From Rhodospirillaceae bacterium (GTDB taxonomy: Bacteria; Pseudomonadota; Alphaproteobacteria; TMED109): DNA of 38,712 nt. The stretch lies in NCBI GenBank assembly GCA_902615805.1, contig CACMQH010000009.1, positions 1-38,712 on the forward strand, written 5' to 3'. The stretch's first letter is position 1; each line of letters starts with the position of its first letter. The translations under genes and the position numbers were made by a program. A model generated the notes under the pieces. It did no database searches, was not told where the DNA came from, and saw only the letters and a list, made by a program, of their open reading frames with translations. Below are positions 30,979 through 38,712 of the stretch, piece after piece.

Positions 30979-31254
30979 CATATCAAAAAAGCGATATAGA
31001 GCTTTCCAATTACTATCAATGTTTTCTAGATGATCTCTAAAAATTATAGTAATCAGTATAACTAGAAATAAAAATACTGTATTTATTATAAATATTGTTT
31101 TGAGGTTGGCCTTTTCTGCACTATTAATCTGATTTGGTTTATCTTTTTTTTCTAACCATATATGATTACATACACTGCATTTGTATTTACTATTTATTTT
31201 GTGATTTTTTTGAAGATCAAATATCGTTTCACAATTTGGACACTGTATATTCAT
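30961..31254 (-). CDS. MJ0042-type zinc-ribbon membrane protein
   Basis: This 97-residue protein starts with a compact zinc ribbon: CPNC at C5-C8 and CSVC at C26-C29, the MJ0042/zinc_ribbon_5 pattern, then a Lys-rich linker and a single helix (about residues 49-69), with a short tail outside. Relatives lie upstream of ftsE in many alphaproteobacteria. The role is unknown; a regulatory or scaffold task at the membrane is possible. It diverges from ftsE over a 65-base spacer. Confidence 0.85.
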   Translation of the reverse strand: MNIQCPNCETIFDLQKNHKINSKYKCSVCNHIWLEKKDKPNQINSAEKANLKTIFIINTVFLFLVILITIIFRDHLENIDSNWKALYRFFDMLIPVQ

Positions 31255-31285
31255 ATATTTTACTATTATAAATTTTAATATTACA

Positions 31286-31293
31286 ATTATAAT
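31286..31293. promoter_or_regulatory. Palindromic ATTATAAT, possible shared -10 of zinc-ribbon gene and ftsE
   Basis: In the 65-base divergent spacer, ATTATAAT is its own reverse complement and gives TATAAT on the plus strand (31288-31293) and on the minus strand (31291-31286). It lies 26 bases before the ftsE TTG and 31 bases before the zinc-ribbon ATG, nearly centred. A second minus-strand TATAAT occurs at 31270-31265. No -35 element is evident for either direction. Confidence 0.4.
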
Positions 31294-31319
31294 ACTTAAT
31301 TTTTAAAAAAGGTATATAT

Positions 31320-31976
31320 TTGATTAGGCTGGAAAATTTTTCTATAAAAAGTAATACTGGAAAAAATTTAGTTAAAGATGTGAATCTTTTTATTCCTTCT
31401 GGTAGTACGGTTTTAATAATAGGTAAGCATTCTATAGGAAAAACTATGTTAGCTAGAGTGATTGGCCTATTAGATAAGCCTGCCGGTGGCAATTTATATT
31501 TATTAGGAAAAAATATAAGTAGATTAAGTAGATCTGAATTATCTAGTGTTCATAATGAAATAGGAATAGTATTTCAAGAAAATTACTTTATTAATGAATT
31601 TGATTTAGAAACAAATATTATTTTTCCTCTAATTCTTAAAAATGAAAAAAAAAATGATATAGCTCAGGCACTTAGAGAATTGTTACCTTGGCTTAGCTTG
31701 GAAAAAGTAATAAAGGAAAAAGTTTGCAAGCTTAGTATAGCAGAATTAAAATTGGCTCAGTTTGCAAGAGCTATTATTGGTAGGCCAAGAATTTTATTAT
31801 TAGATAGTTTTTTTAAAGATGTTGATAATACTATAAAAAAGAAAATAAATTATCTAATTTTAGCTTTAAAAAAAATAGGTACGACTGTAATTGTTTTTGG
31901 AGAATCTTCAGATGACAGTTCTATAAACTTTAACAAAAGATATGAAATTTATAATAAAAATTTAGAGGAAAGGTAA
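31320..31976 (+). CDS. ftsE: FtsE-like cell division ABC ATPase with degenerate catalytic motifs
   Basis: Place and partner (ftsX downstream) identify this 218-residue protein as FtsE, which with FtsX controls septal peptidoglycan hydrolases. Walker A is intact in form (GKHSIGKT, residues 35-42) and the Q-loop Gln is kept (Q86). The rest is worn. The signature reads LSIAELKLAQFARA instead of LSGGEQQRVAIARA. Walker B reads RILLLDSFF, so the catalytic Glu is Ser163. The H-loop region is VIVFGESS, with Glu at the expected His position (195). ATP may still bind, but hydrolysis looks doubtful. The start is TTG at 31320 with AAAAGG seven bases before it. Confidence 0.85.
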   Translation: MIRLENFSIKSNTGKNLVKDVNLFIPSGSTVLIIGKHSIGKTMLARVIGLLDKPAGGNLYLLGKNISRLSRSELSSVHNEIGIVFQENYFINEFDLETNIIFPLILKNEKKNDIAQALRELLPWLSLEKVIKEKVCKLSIAELKLAQFARAIIGRPRILLLDSFFKDVDNTIKKKINYLILALKKIGTTVIVFGESSDDSSINFNKRYEIYNKNLEER

Positions 31977-31988
31977 TGCCATAATAAT

Positions 31989-32795
31989 ATGAATTTTTTA
32001 AAAATTAAATTTTTCCCTAACAAAATAGAGAGTTATTTATATTTTTGCATAAGTAATATTATTTTTATAATTATACTATTAGGTATAATTGAGCAAGGAT
32101 TAGAAGAAAAAAATAAAAATGAGAATACTAGCGAAGTAATGCTTTTTATCCCTAAAATATACAATGATTTTGAAGAAAAAAGGGATCTTATTTTTAATCA
32201 ATTAAGCGCTAATAGTTCAATAATTTCTGTAAATAAATTAGAAAATAAAGAGGTAAAAAAGTTATTATTTGATATTTTAAAAAATATAAATGTATCTGAT
32301 GATATTATACCTGAGGTTTATGATGTAAAGGTCGAACACTCAAAGCCATTAAATTTTAATATTATAAATGAAAAAATTACAAAAATTATTGATGGTGCAT
32401 TGATAGATAAAATTAGTAATAAAAAATCAAAAAACTTTATTTCATTTATTTCAAGCTTTGTAATATTAATTATCATAATTCTATTAAATAATTTTTTTTT
32501 ATTAAAAAATTATCTTGTAAAAATAAAACATTATATAAATTTAAGCAGATATTTTGGAGTCAATGATTTTATAATATTAAGGAATTTAAATATAAGTTTT
32601 TTTATTTTACTATTTTTAGTATTTTCAATTTGTTATCCAATATTTATAACATTAACAGATTATTATTTTAATTATGTTTTATTAAATGACTTTATTACAA
32701 TTTATTTGTTAATATATTTTTTTTATAATTGTATAATCCTAATGATTTTAAGCATACAATGTAAAATATATATGAAAAATTTAAATGTATTATGA
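31989..32795 (+). CDS. ftsX: FtsX-like cell division permease
   Basis: This 268-residue protein has the FtsX layout: a short cytoplasmic start, helix 1 (about residues 20-37), a periplasmic domain of about 110 residues, then helices 2-4 (about 150-172, 198-222 and 232-255). Sequence conservation is low, with an extreme excess of Ile, Asn and Phe. The SRYFGVNDFIILRNLN segment between helices 2 and 3 corresponds to the cytoplasmic coupling loop of the family. The identification rests on topology and on the ftsE neighbour 12 bases upstream. The stop forms an ATGA overlap with the DUF218 gene. Confidence 0.8.
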   Translation: MNFLKIKFFPNKIESYLYFCISNIIFIIILLGIIEQGLEEKNKNENTSEVMLFIPKIYNDFEEKRDLIFNQLSANSSIISVNKLENKEVKKLLFDILKNINVSDDIIPEVYDVKVEHSKPLNFNIINEKITKIIDGALIDKISNKKSKNFISFISSFVILIIIILLNNFFLLKNYLVKIKHYINLSRYFGVNDFIILRNLNISFFILLFLVFSICYPIFITLTDYYFNYVLLNDFITIYLLIYFFYNCIILMILSIQCKIYMKNLNVL

Positions 32796-33352
32796 GGAAA
32801 TTAGCGCTTTATATATCTTCGCTAATTACTTTATTTTTAATATATAGTTTTGTAATTTTTCTAAAAAAAATTCATTATAATCAAGTTAATTTCAACCATA
32901 ATACTGATGGTATTGCAGTGTTAACGGGAGGAAAAGGTCGAATAAATCTGGGACTAGAGTTATTTAATAAAAATAAAAATTTAAGATTAATTATTTCAGG
33001 GGTTGATAAGAAGGTATCAGATAAAAGCATTCTACCTAATGATATCAAGAATAAATCTAATATAACTATAGATAAAGAATCAGAAAGTACATATCAGAAT
33101 GCTAAAATAATAAATGCGTGGGCGTCTAAATATAAACTGCAGAACATTACTATTATTACCTCATATTATCATATGCCTAGAAGTATGATGTTAACGCAAT
33201 TATTAACGCCTAATATAAATTTTTATGCTTATCCAGTAGAAAAGAAGGTATCTAATAAAACATCTTTTAGGGTAAATATTTTATATTACTTTTTTTTAAC
33301 AGAGGAGTATATTAAATATTTAGTATCGCACTTTATTATATTAGTTAAATAA
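32792..33352 (+). CDS. DUF218 (YdcF/SanA-like) membrane-anchored protein
   Basis: This 186-residue protein has one N-terminal anchor (about residues 5-24) and the DUF218 fold: GIAVLTGGKGRINLGLELF, then LRLIISGVDKK, SESTYQNAKIINAW and ITIITSYYHMPRSMM. The conserved acidic and histidine positions of the family are kept (ESxxT-N and YHMPR). DUF218 proteins are linked to envelope barrier function and polyisoprenoid or peptidoglycan metabolism in E. coli, without a settled reaction. The gene lies between ftsX and plsC, an order I recall from alphaproteobacteria. Confidence 0.87.
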   Translation: MRKLALYISSLITLFLIYSFVIFLKKIHYNQVNFNHNTDGIAVLTGGKGRINLGLELFNKNKNLRLIISGVDKKVSDKSILPNDIKNKSNITIDKESESTYQNAKIINAWASKYKLQNITIITSYYHMPRSMMLTQLLTPNINFYAYPVEKKVSNKTSFRVNILYYFFLTEEYIKYLVSHFIILVK

Positions 33353-33356
33353 TAGT

Positions 33357-34040
33357 ATGTTGTTAAAAGTATTTTTGTTCAATTTTATTTTTTATTTCTC
33401 GATTTTATTTTTTGGATTATTACTTTTACCAGTTTTAATTTCTAGAAAACTAACAAGAAAAACTGTTAGAGTGTGGTCTAAGTGTATTATTTTTTTTCTG
33501 ACAAAGGTTTTAAATATAAAGATAGTTTTTAAAAATAATTATTTAAAAGATAAAGAAGGTCAGGTAATAGCGGCTAACCATCAATCAGCATTTGATACTA
33601 TTTTTTTTTTAGCAGCCTTTGATAAAACAATATATATTATTAAAAAAGAACTAATTTTTATACCCGTATATGGTTGGTACGCTATGAGGCTAGGTAATAT
33701 TTATATAGACAGAAAAAAAAAAATAGAATCAATTAAGAAAATTTCAAGAAATATTGTTAATCTTGTTCAAAAAGATTATAAAATTGTAATTTTCCCAGAA
33801 GGAACTAGGCAAGCCCCAAAGAAGATAGGAGCTATTAAGCCAGGAGTTTTTCTAATTCAAGATCGCGTAAAAAGACCAATATTTCCTGTTTATATAGATT
33901 CAGGTGAGACATGGCCTAGAAATAGTTTTAAAATAAAGAAAAAAAATATTTTCATTAAATCGCTTAAGCCAATACCATATGGTTTGACTAAAAAAAAATT
34001 TAAAGAAATATTGAAGAAAAGTTTCAGTGAAAGCTTATAG
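33357..34040 (+). CDS. plsC: 1-acyl-sn-glycerol-3-phosphate acyltransferase
   Basis: PlsC makes phosphatidic acid from lysophosphatidic acid at the inner membrane. The protein is 227 residues with an N-terminal helix (about residues 5-28). The catalytic HX4D motif is NHQSAFD (H75 and D80), followed by KKELIFIPVYGWYAMRLGNI, the substrate-binding FPEGTR, and KPGVFLIQDRVKRPIFPVYI near the third and fourth family motifs. It begins four bases after the DUF218 gene, completing the ftsE-ftsX-DUF218-plsC run. Confidence 0.94.
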   Translation: MLLKVFLFNFIFYFSILFFGLLLLPVLISRKLTRKTVRVWSKCIIFFLTKVLNIKIVFKNNYLKDKEGQVIAANHQSAFDTIFFLAAFDKTIYIIKKELIFIPVYGWYAMRLGNIYIDRKKKIESIKKISRNIVNLVQKDYKIVIFPEGTRQAPKKIGAIKPGVFLIQDRVKRPIFPVYIDSGETWPRNSFKIKKKNIFIKSLKPIPYGLTKKKFKEILKKSFSESL

Positions 34041-34055
34041 TTTTTAATAACTCTA

Positions 34056-35246
34056 ATGAAAAATAAAATACTAAATATTAAAGGATTTTTAGTTATATTT
34101 TTGCTAACTATTATCTTAATTTTAATTTTAAAGTTTATTAGCAATGATAAAGTTTTACAGGAAGAAAATAATGAAGTTTTCTTAGTCGAAACTGAAAAGA
34201 TTATTTTTGAAGATAATAAACCAGAATATTTATTTTATGGTAATATCATAGCACAAAATCAAGTAGATATAATATCTCAATTACCTGGAAAAATTATAAA
34301 AATTTCACCAAAAGTTTTATCTAATGACTATTTTGAGAAGGGAGAAAAAATTTTTGAGCTTGATTCATTCAGTTTTAAGCAGGAACTAATAAAAAAAAAA
34401 TCTGAGCTTGAAGAACTTAGAAATGAACTCAAATCTAAAAATTTGATATTTAGTGAACTTGAAAAACAACAAATTTTAAGTAAAAAAAATTATGATAGAA
34501 AAACTCAGTTAGTTGGAGATATAGTGACAAAAAAAAACCTTGAAGATGCAGCTACAGAATTATCAATTAATAATGCTAAAGTTTTAGATATTAAATCAAA
34601 TATACAAACCATACTTTCGAATATTAAAATCGCAGAATCTAAAGTGAAGCAAGCACAACGTAATTTAGCAGATACCGTTTATAGGGCTCCCTTTTCAGGA
34701 AAATTAGACAATAGCTCTATAGAAGTAGGGGCAGAGGTATCTACTGGACGTATATTAGGAAAGCTTTTGAATACTTCAGATCTTAGTGTGCAGTTTTTTG
34801 TAGGTGAAAGTATATACACACATCTAAGTAATATTTTAGGAAAAGAGGCTCAAGTTTTTTGGAAAAAGTCTAATTTTAAAAAAAATTATTCAGCAAAAGT
34901 CTTTTATATAGATAGTGCTATTAATAAAGAGAGAGCAGGTTTGAATATTAAGGCGAAACTAGAAGAAATTTCTGAGAATGATCCTATCAAGCCAGGCGTA
35001 TTCGTAGAAGTTGTAATTCAAGGGCTTACTATTCAAGAATCGTTTTTAGTGGATGAAAATAGTATTTATGAAGATACATTTATTTATGTTCTAGAAGGTG
35101 ACAAAGCGGTAAGAACAGAGATAAATGTAGAAGGCTTTGCTAAAGAAAAAGTTATTATTACTGGAAATAAACTTAACAATAAAAAAATAATTTTAACTAG
35201 AATAAATAATTTAAATTTATTTAAAAAAATTACTTCTAAAAACTAA
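34056..35246 (+). CDS. RND efflux periplasmic adaptor (membrane fusion protein)
   Basis: This 396-residue HlyD/AcrA-type adaptor has an N-terminal membrane anchor (about residues 10-27). The first half of the lipoyl domain reads IISQLPGKIIKISPKV and FEKGEKIFELD, a long alpha-helical hairpin covers about residues 105-205, the second half-lipoyl reads TVYRAPFSGKLDNSSIEVGA, and beta-barrel and membrane-proximal domains follow. No lipobox is present, so it is anchored by the helix. It is followed after three bases by the pump gene; no outer-membrane TolC partner is in the window. Confidence 0.92.
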   Translation: MKNKILNIKGFLVIFLLTIILILILKFISNDKVLQEENNEVFLVETEKIIFEDNKPEYLFYGNIIAQNQVDIISQLPGKIIKISPKVLSNDYFEKGEKIFELDSFSFKQELIKKKSELEELRNELKSKNLIFSELEKQQILSKKNYDRKTQLVGDIVTKKNLEDAATELSINNAKVLDIKSNIQTILSNIKIAESKVKQAQRNLADTVYRAPFSGKLDNSSIEVGAEVSTGRILGKLLNTSDLSVQFFVGESIYTHLSNILGKEAQVFWKKSNFKKNYSAKVFYIDSAINKERAGLNIKAKLEEISENDPIKPGVFVEVVIQGLTIQESFLVDENSIYEDTFIYVLEGDKAVRTEINVEGFAKEKVIITGNKLNNKKIILTRINNLNLFKKITSKN

Positions 35247-35249
35247 AAG

Positions 35250-38200
35250 ATGAGCTTAAATATCATATCAAGAATATTAAATCATAAAACAGCACCTAAT
35301 CTGTTTTTAATGTTAATGATATTTTTGGGTTTATTCGCAGCTAAACAGTTAAATACTCAGTTTTTTCCTAATTACTCCATTGATTATATATCTATTAGTA
35401 TTAAATGGTCAGGAGCTAGTACTAAAGATATAGAGGACTCAATAATTAAACCTTTAGAAAATAAAGTTAGATATTTGGATAAAGTAAAAAGTACAAGATC
35501 TACTGCTAGAGAGGGATTGGCAGATGTGATTTTAGAATATGAAAATGGTACTGATATGAAAAACGCATTAAACGAAGTAGAAAGAGAGGTTAATGCAATT
35601 AGTACTTTCCCTCAAGAATCAGATATACCAGTTATTAAACTAATTACTCCTTTTGAACAGATAGGTTTAGTACTAATTAATGGAACCTCTAATGAAAATC
35701 AATTAAAAGAAATTGCTGGCAGTCTTAGGGATCAATTACTAAATAACGGAATAGATAAAATTGAAATAGATGGGTACAGAAAGCAAATTATCTACATTGA
35801 TTTAGACCCTATTTCTCTTTTATCTAATAGATTAGATCCAGAAGAAGTTGCTATCAGAATAAAACCAGAAATTAAAAATATTCCTTCTGGAATTTTTCAA
35901 AATAATAATGTTGTTCAACTTAGAACATTTAGTAAAAAAGAGAAAGTTTTAGATATAGAAAATATTGAGATAATAAATAAAGATGGTGGTAAATTAAAAA
36001 TAAAAGATATAGCTAGTGTTTATGAAACCTTTAGTGAAAAAGATAGTCAGGGGTCTAGTAATGGACAGAAAGCTATAACATTAAAAGTATTTAGATCTTT
36101 AGGAAGTGATGTTCTTAAGAACACAAAAATTTTAGAGAACACCATAAATGAATTCCAAGCTAAGCTTAATAATAACATCAATATTCAAATATATGACCTG
36201 TCATCACAGTCAATTAGAGATAGAATTAATTTACTTCTTAAGAATGGGCTAGGTGGGTTAGTATTAGTTTTATTTATATTATTTTTGTTTCTAAAGTTAA
36301 AGGTTGTAATTTGGGTTGCAATTGGAATACCAGCGGCGATTTCAGTAACCTTAGCAATTATGCTACTAACTGGACAATCTATAAATATGATCAGCTTATT
36401 TGCTCTTATAATGATGCTTGGTATTATCGTTGATGACTCAATAGTAGTAGCTGAACATATAGAATACCAAAGTGAGTTAGGTAAAAGTCCTTCTGAGGCT
36501 GCTTATGTAGGAGCAATAAGAATGCTAGGCCCTGTTACTGCAGCCTCTCTAACAACTATAGCTGGATTTGCTCCTGTTTTTTTAATTTCAGGAGTAATTG
36601 GTCAAGTTATAGAAGCAATCCCTCTAGTAGTAATAAGTGTAATAATAGCTAGTCTTTTTGAATGTTTTTTTGTTCTGCCTGGGCACATAAAAATGGCATT
36701 AATTGAAGATGCAAAAAACACCAGAAAAAGACTAAACCTTAATAAATATCTTGAAACTTTTAAAAGAAAAACATTTTTAAGTTTTTTAATGATGTCTATT
36801 AAATACAAGTACAAAACATTTTTTGTTTCAATATGTTTATTAATAATATCTTTTTCATTACTAAAGTTTTCACATGTTAAGTTTTATTTTTTTCCCACCC
36901 CAGAAAGCCAAATTATACTAGTAAATTTTAGTTTCTCGCCAGGAACTTTAAAAAAACATACAATAGAGTTTACAAATACTTTGGATAAGAAACTAAGGGA
37001 AATAGATAAAACTAAAATTGTAAAGACAACCTACGCGACAATAGGAAAGCCTATTTGGGGTAGTAGAATATCTACTAAAGAGTTTGGAGACCATGTAGGT
37101 GGAATGATAGTAGAATTAGTTAGCCCTGAAAAAAGGGAAAAAAGAACTAATGAGTTAATTGAGGAGTGGAAAGCTAATATTGATTTACCTATAGGTTTAA
37201 CTAGTTTTACTGTGTTGGAAAGAAAAGGAGGTCCTCCGGGGTTAGACATAGATATAAGAATCAGGTCTCAGAGTGCAGATTTAGATAAATTAAAACAAGC
37301 CTCTAATTTTGTTCAAAGCGAGCTTTTAAAATTAAAAGGTGTGTCGGATATTAAAGATAATCTTCCCCTTGGAAAAAGAGAAATCGAATTTACTTTAACA
37401 GAAAAAGCTGAGAATTTAAACTTTAATAGCAATTATTTAGCAAAAAAAATCAAAGCAATATTTGATGGAGTTTCTGTTACTAAATTTTTTAGAGGTGAAG
37501 ATGAAATTGAGATTATAGTAAGAAATAACCTAGATGCTATGAATATAAATACTTTTTATTCTCATCTAGTTTTATCACCCAACGGAAAACTCATTCCAAT
37601 GTCGGAAATCGCTAATATGAGAAAAAGCCAAAGTTTTTCTACAATCAAAAGAAACAATGGATATAGAGAAATCTCAGTTACAGGAGAAATAAATGAAACA
37701 CTTGTTAATCCAGATGATATTATGAAAGAAATAAAAGTAAATATTTTGAAGAAATTAGAAAATAATTTAAACCTAGATTGGTACCTAGCTGGTAGAGCAG
37801 AGGAGCAAAAAGAAACCTTTGGTGATATGAAAAGGGGAGGTTTTTTAGCAATAGGTGTGATTTACATAATTTTAGCATTTATTTTTCAATCTTATTTTTT
37901 ACCATTTTCTATAATGTCAATTATTCCATTTACTTTAATTGGAGTTATAGGAGGGCATTGGATAACAGGTTTTGATATTACAATTCTATCTCTAGTAGCA
38001 ATATTTGGTTTATCAGGGATTGTTATTAATGATTCTATTATTATGGTATCTAATATTTATGAAAAAATAGAGAAGGGTATAGACATAAATAGTGCAATAA
38101 TAACCGGCGCTCAAGAGAGATTAAGAGCAGTTATGTTAACGTCTTTTACAACGATAGCTGGCTTAACACCATTATTGTTTGAAGGGAGTGTACAAGCACA

Positions 38201-38339
38201 ATTTTTGAAACCTATGGCAATAACCATAGTATTTGGTCTGCTTTTTTCAACATTATTAGTTTTAATATTTATTCCAGTTATTTTAAAAATTGGTGAGGAT
38301 ATTAAAAAATTCTTATTTAATCCAAAATTTTGGCGCTAA
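35250..38339 (+). CDS. RND-family efflux pump inner-membrane protein
   Basis: This 1029-residue protein has the two-fold RND repeat: helix 1 (about residues 13-31), a periplasmic loop, helices 2-6 (about 332-478), a cytoplasmic connector, helix 7 (about 525-543), a second loop and helices 8-12 (about 868-1018). The proton relay is the pair Asp-Asp in LGIIVDDSIVVAEHIEY, and the second half has FGLSGIVINDSIIM. The first porter segment FFPNYSIDYISISIKWSGAS shows the usual post-helix pattern. It belongs to the AcrB/CusA-like superfamily, closest in look to the uncharacterised hydrophobe (HAE-1-like) branch. The substrate is unknown. Its end overlaps trkH on the other strand by 27 bases. Confidence 0.94.
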   Translation: MSLNIISRILNHKTAPNLFLMLMIFLGLFAAKQLNTQFFPNYSIDYISISIKWSGASTKDIEDSIIKPLENKVRYLDKVKSTRSTAREGLADVILEYENGTDMKNALNEVEREVNAISTFPQESDIPVIKLITPFEQIGLVLINGTSNENQLKEIAGSLRDQLLNNGIDKIEIDGYRKQIIYIDLDPISLLSNRLDPEEVAIRIKPEIKNIPSGIFQNNNVVQLRTFSKKEKVLDIENIEIINKDGGKLKIKDIASVYETFSEKDSQGSSNGQKAITLKVFRSLGSDVLKNTKILENTINEFQAKLNNNINIQIYDLSSQSIRDRINLLLKNGLGGLVLVLFILFLFLKLKVVIWVAIGIPAAISVTLAIMLLTGQSINMISLFALIMMLGIIVDDSIVVAEHIEYQSELGKSPSEAAYVGAIRMLGPVTAASLTTIAGFAPVFLISGVIGQVIEAIPLVVISVIIASLFECFFVLPGHIKMALIEDAKNTRKRLNLNKYLETFKRKTFLSFLMMSIKYKYKTFFVSICLLIISFSLLKFSHVKFYFFPTPESQIILVNFSFSPGTLKKHTIEFTNTLDKKLREIDKTKIVKTTYATIGKPIWGSRISTKEFGDHVGGMIVELVSPEKREKRTNELIEEWKANIDLPIGLTSFTVLERKGGPPGLDIDIRIRSQSADLDKLKQASNFVQSELLKLKGVSDIKDNLPLGKREIEFTLTEKAENLNFNSNYLAKKIKAIFDGVSVTKFFRGEDEIEIIVRNNLDAMNINTFYSHLVLSPNGKLIPMSEIANMRKSQSFSTIKRNNGYREISVTGEINETLVNPDDIMKEIKVNILKKLENNLNLDWYLAGRAEEQKETFGDMKRGGFLAIGVIYIILAFIFQSYFLPFSIMSIIPFTLIGVIGGHWITGFDITILSLVAIFGLSGIVINDSIIMVSNIYEKIEKGIDINSAIITGAQERLRAVMLTSFTTIAGLTPLLFEGSVQAQFLKPMAITIVFGLLFSTLLVLIFIPVILKIGEDIKKFLFNPKFWR

Positions 38340-38712
38340 AATTATTAAAAAAGCTAAATATTCTAATCTTCCTAAAATCATTCCAAATGATAATAATAGT
38401 TTGAGTGCACTAGGTAACTGACTAAAGCTTTCTTCTGGTCCAATTATATTGCCTAAGCCTGGACCAACTACAGAAACTGAAGTAACAGCAGCTGATATTG
38501 ATGTTATAAAATCATACCCATAATATAAGAAAACACTTGCAATGAAAAATACACTAAAGATGAAACAGAAAAATATTATCATAACAGAGTTTATAATATT
38601 TTCATTTATATTTATGTTCTTTAAATTTATATTGCTAATGGCTCTTGGTGATCTGATAGTTTTAAGTTCTTTAATAACTAATGCCCAAAGCACTTGAATT
38701 CTAAATATTTTT
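38313..38712 (-). CDS. trkH: TrkH-family potassium uptake protein, C-terminal part (cut by window edge)
   Basis: The minus-strand frame is open to the last base, so the gene starts beyond the window; the GTG at 38693 is not its start. The visible roughly 133 residues hold the last segments of a TrkH/TrkG potassium transporter: a cytoplasmic stretch ending IKELKTIRSPRAIS, a helix, the fourth pore loop with VVGPGLGNIIGPE as selectivity-filter region, and the final helix with GMILGRLEYLAFLI, a strongly conserved TrkH ending. It converges on the RND pump gene with a 27-base overlap. Its regulator TrkA is not in view. Confidence 0.9.
   Translation of the reverse strand, partial: KIFRIQVLWALVIKELKTIRSPRAISNINLKNININENIINSVMIIFFCFIFSVFFIASVFLYYGYDFITSISAAVTSVSVVGPGLGNIIGPEESFSQLPSALKLLLSFGMILGRLEYLAFLIILAPKFWIK

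Noticed and set aside
36602..36814. Opposite-strand open frame within the RND pump gene, and similar ones at 15523-15870, 11307-11558 and 11646-11900
   Set aside because: All lie inside strongly conserved genes on the other strand, with composition explained by the sense codons.
1..38712. CRISPR arrays, tRNA or rRNA genes, transposons, riboswitches upstream of thiE-like, argH or lysA
   Set aside because: Genes are packed end to end. No repeat-spacer pattern, no tRNA-like cloverleaf and no leader long enough for a riboswitch is visible; the largest non-coding stretch is 65 bases.

Overview
The window reads as a contiguous piece of chromosome from an AT-rich, gene-dense, probably streamlined alphaproteobacterium. 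This assignment comes from gene content and order, not from a marker-gene tree. The strongest pointers are the order tlpA / argH / lptM-like lipoprotein / lysA / DUF4175 (TIGR02302-like) / MJ0042 zinc-ribbon / ftsE / ftsX / DUF218 / plsC, and the run of a HIG1-type small membrane protein followed by etfB and etfA. Proteins are rich in Lys, Asn and Ile, as expected from AT drift. Nearly every intergenic space is under 70 bases. I see no tRNA, rRNA, CRISPR array, insertion sequence or phage gene. No stretch longer than 300 bases lacks a gene.

Layout. (1) 1-3452: the 3' part of ftsK, then lolA, converging on a response regulator and a YggS-family PLP protein. (2) 3451-19223: nineteen plus-strand genes with no gap above 17 bases. 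They are a divergent ThiE-like protein; a transport-and-activation cassette (LivG-, LivH-, LivM- and LivF-like ABC parts, a periplasmic binding protein and two different acyl-CoA ligases); a complete cytochrome c maturation set in the order ccmA-B-C-D-E-F-G-H-I; and a GT2 glycosyltransferase followed by a small LABN-domain membrane protein. (3) 19224-21913, minus strand: an ArnT-like GT-C glycosyltransferase, an HNH endonuclease and a phospholipase/carboxylesterase. (4) 21974-25230, plus strand: HIG1-type protein, etfB, etfA, thrH and a nicotinamidase with an export signal. (5) 25227-31254: a TlpA-like thioredoxin (minus), then argH, a tiny LptM-like lipoprotein, lysA and a DUF4175 protein (plus), meeting an MJ0042 zinc-ribbon protein (minus). 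(6) 31320-38339, plus strand: ftsE, ftsX, a DUF218 protein, plsC, and an RND periplasmic adaptor with its pump. (7) The end of a trkH-like potassium transporter on the minus strand, cut by the window edge.

How the parts work together. Most genes serve the cell envelope or respiration: LolA and LptM (lipoprotein and LPS export), GT2/LABN/GT-C (probably lipid A sugar decoration), PlsC (phospholipid), FtsK and FtsEX (division), Ccm (c-type cytochromes) and ETF (electron delivery from acyl-CoA dehydrogenases). The transport-plus-two-ligase cassette is the least understood unit. It looks like a dedicated route for capturing a carboxylic acid and trapping it as a CoA thioester.

The main surprises are: a shared CATG start for two divergent genes; five convergent gene pairs that all overlap or abut, leaving no room for terminators; an FtsE that has lost its ABC signature, catalytic Glu and H-loop His; a nicotinamidase with a Tat-like signal; a probable ATT start codon for the HNH gene; and palindromic -10 elements in divergent spacers.
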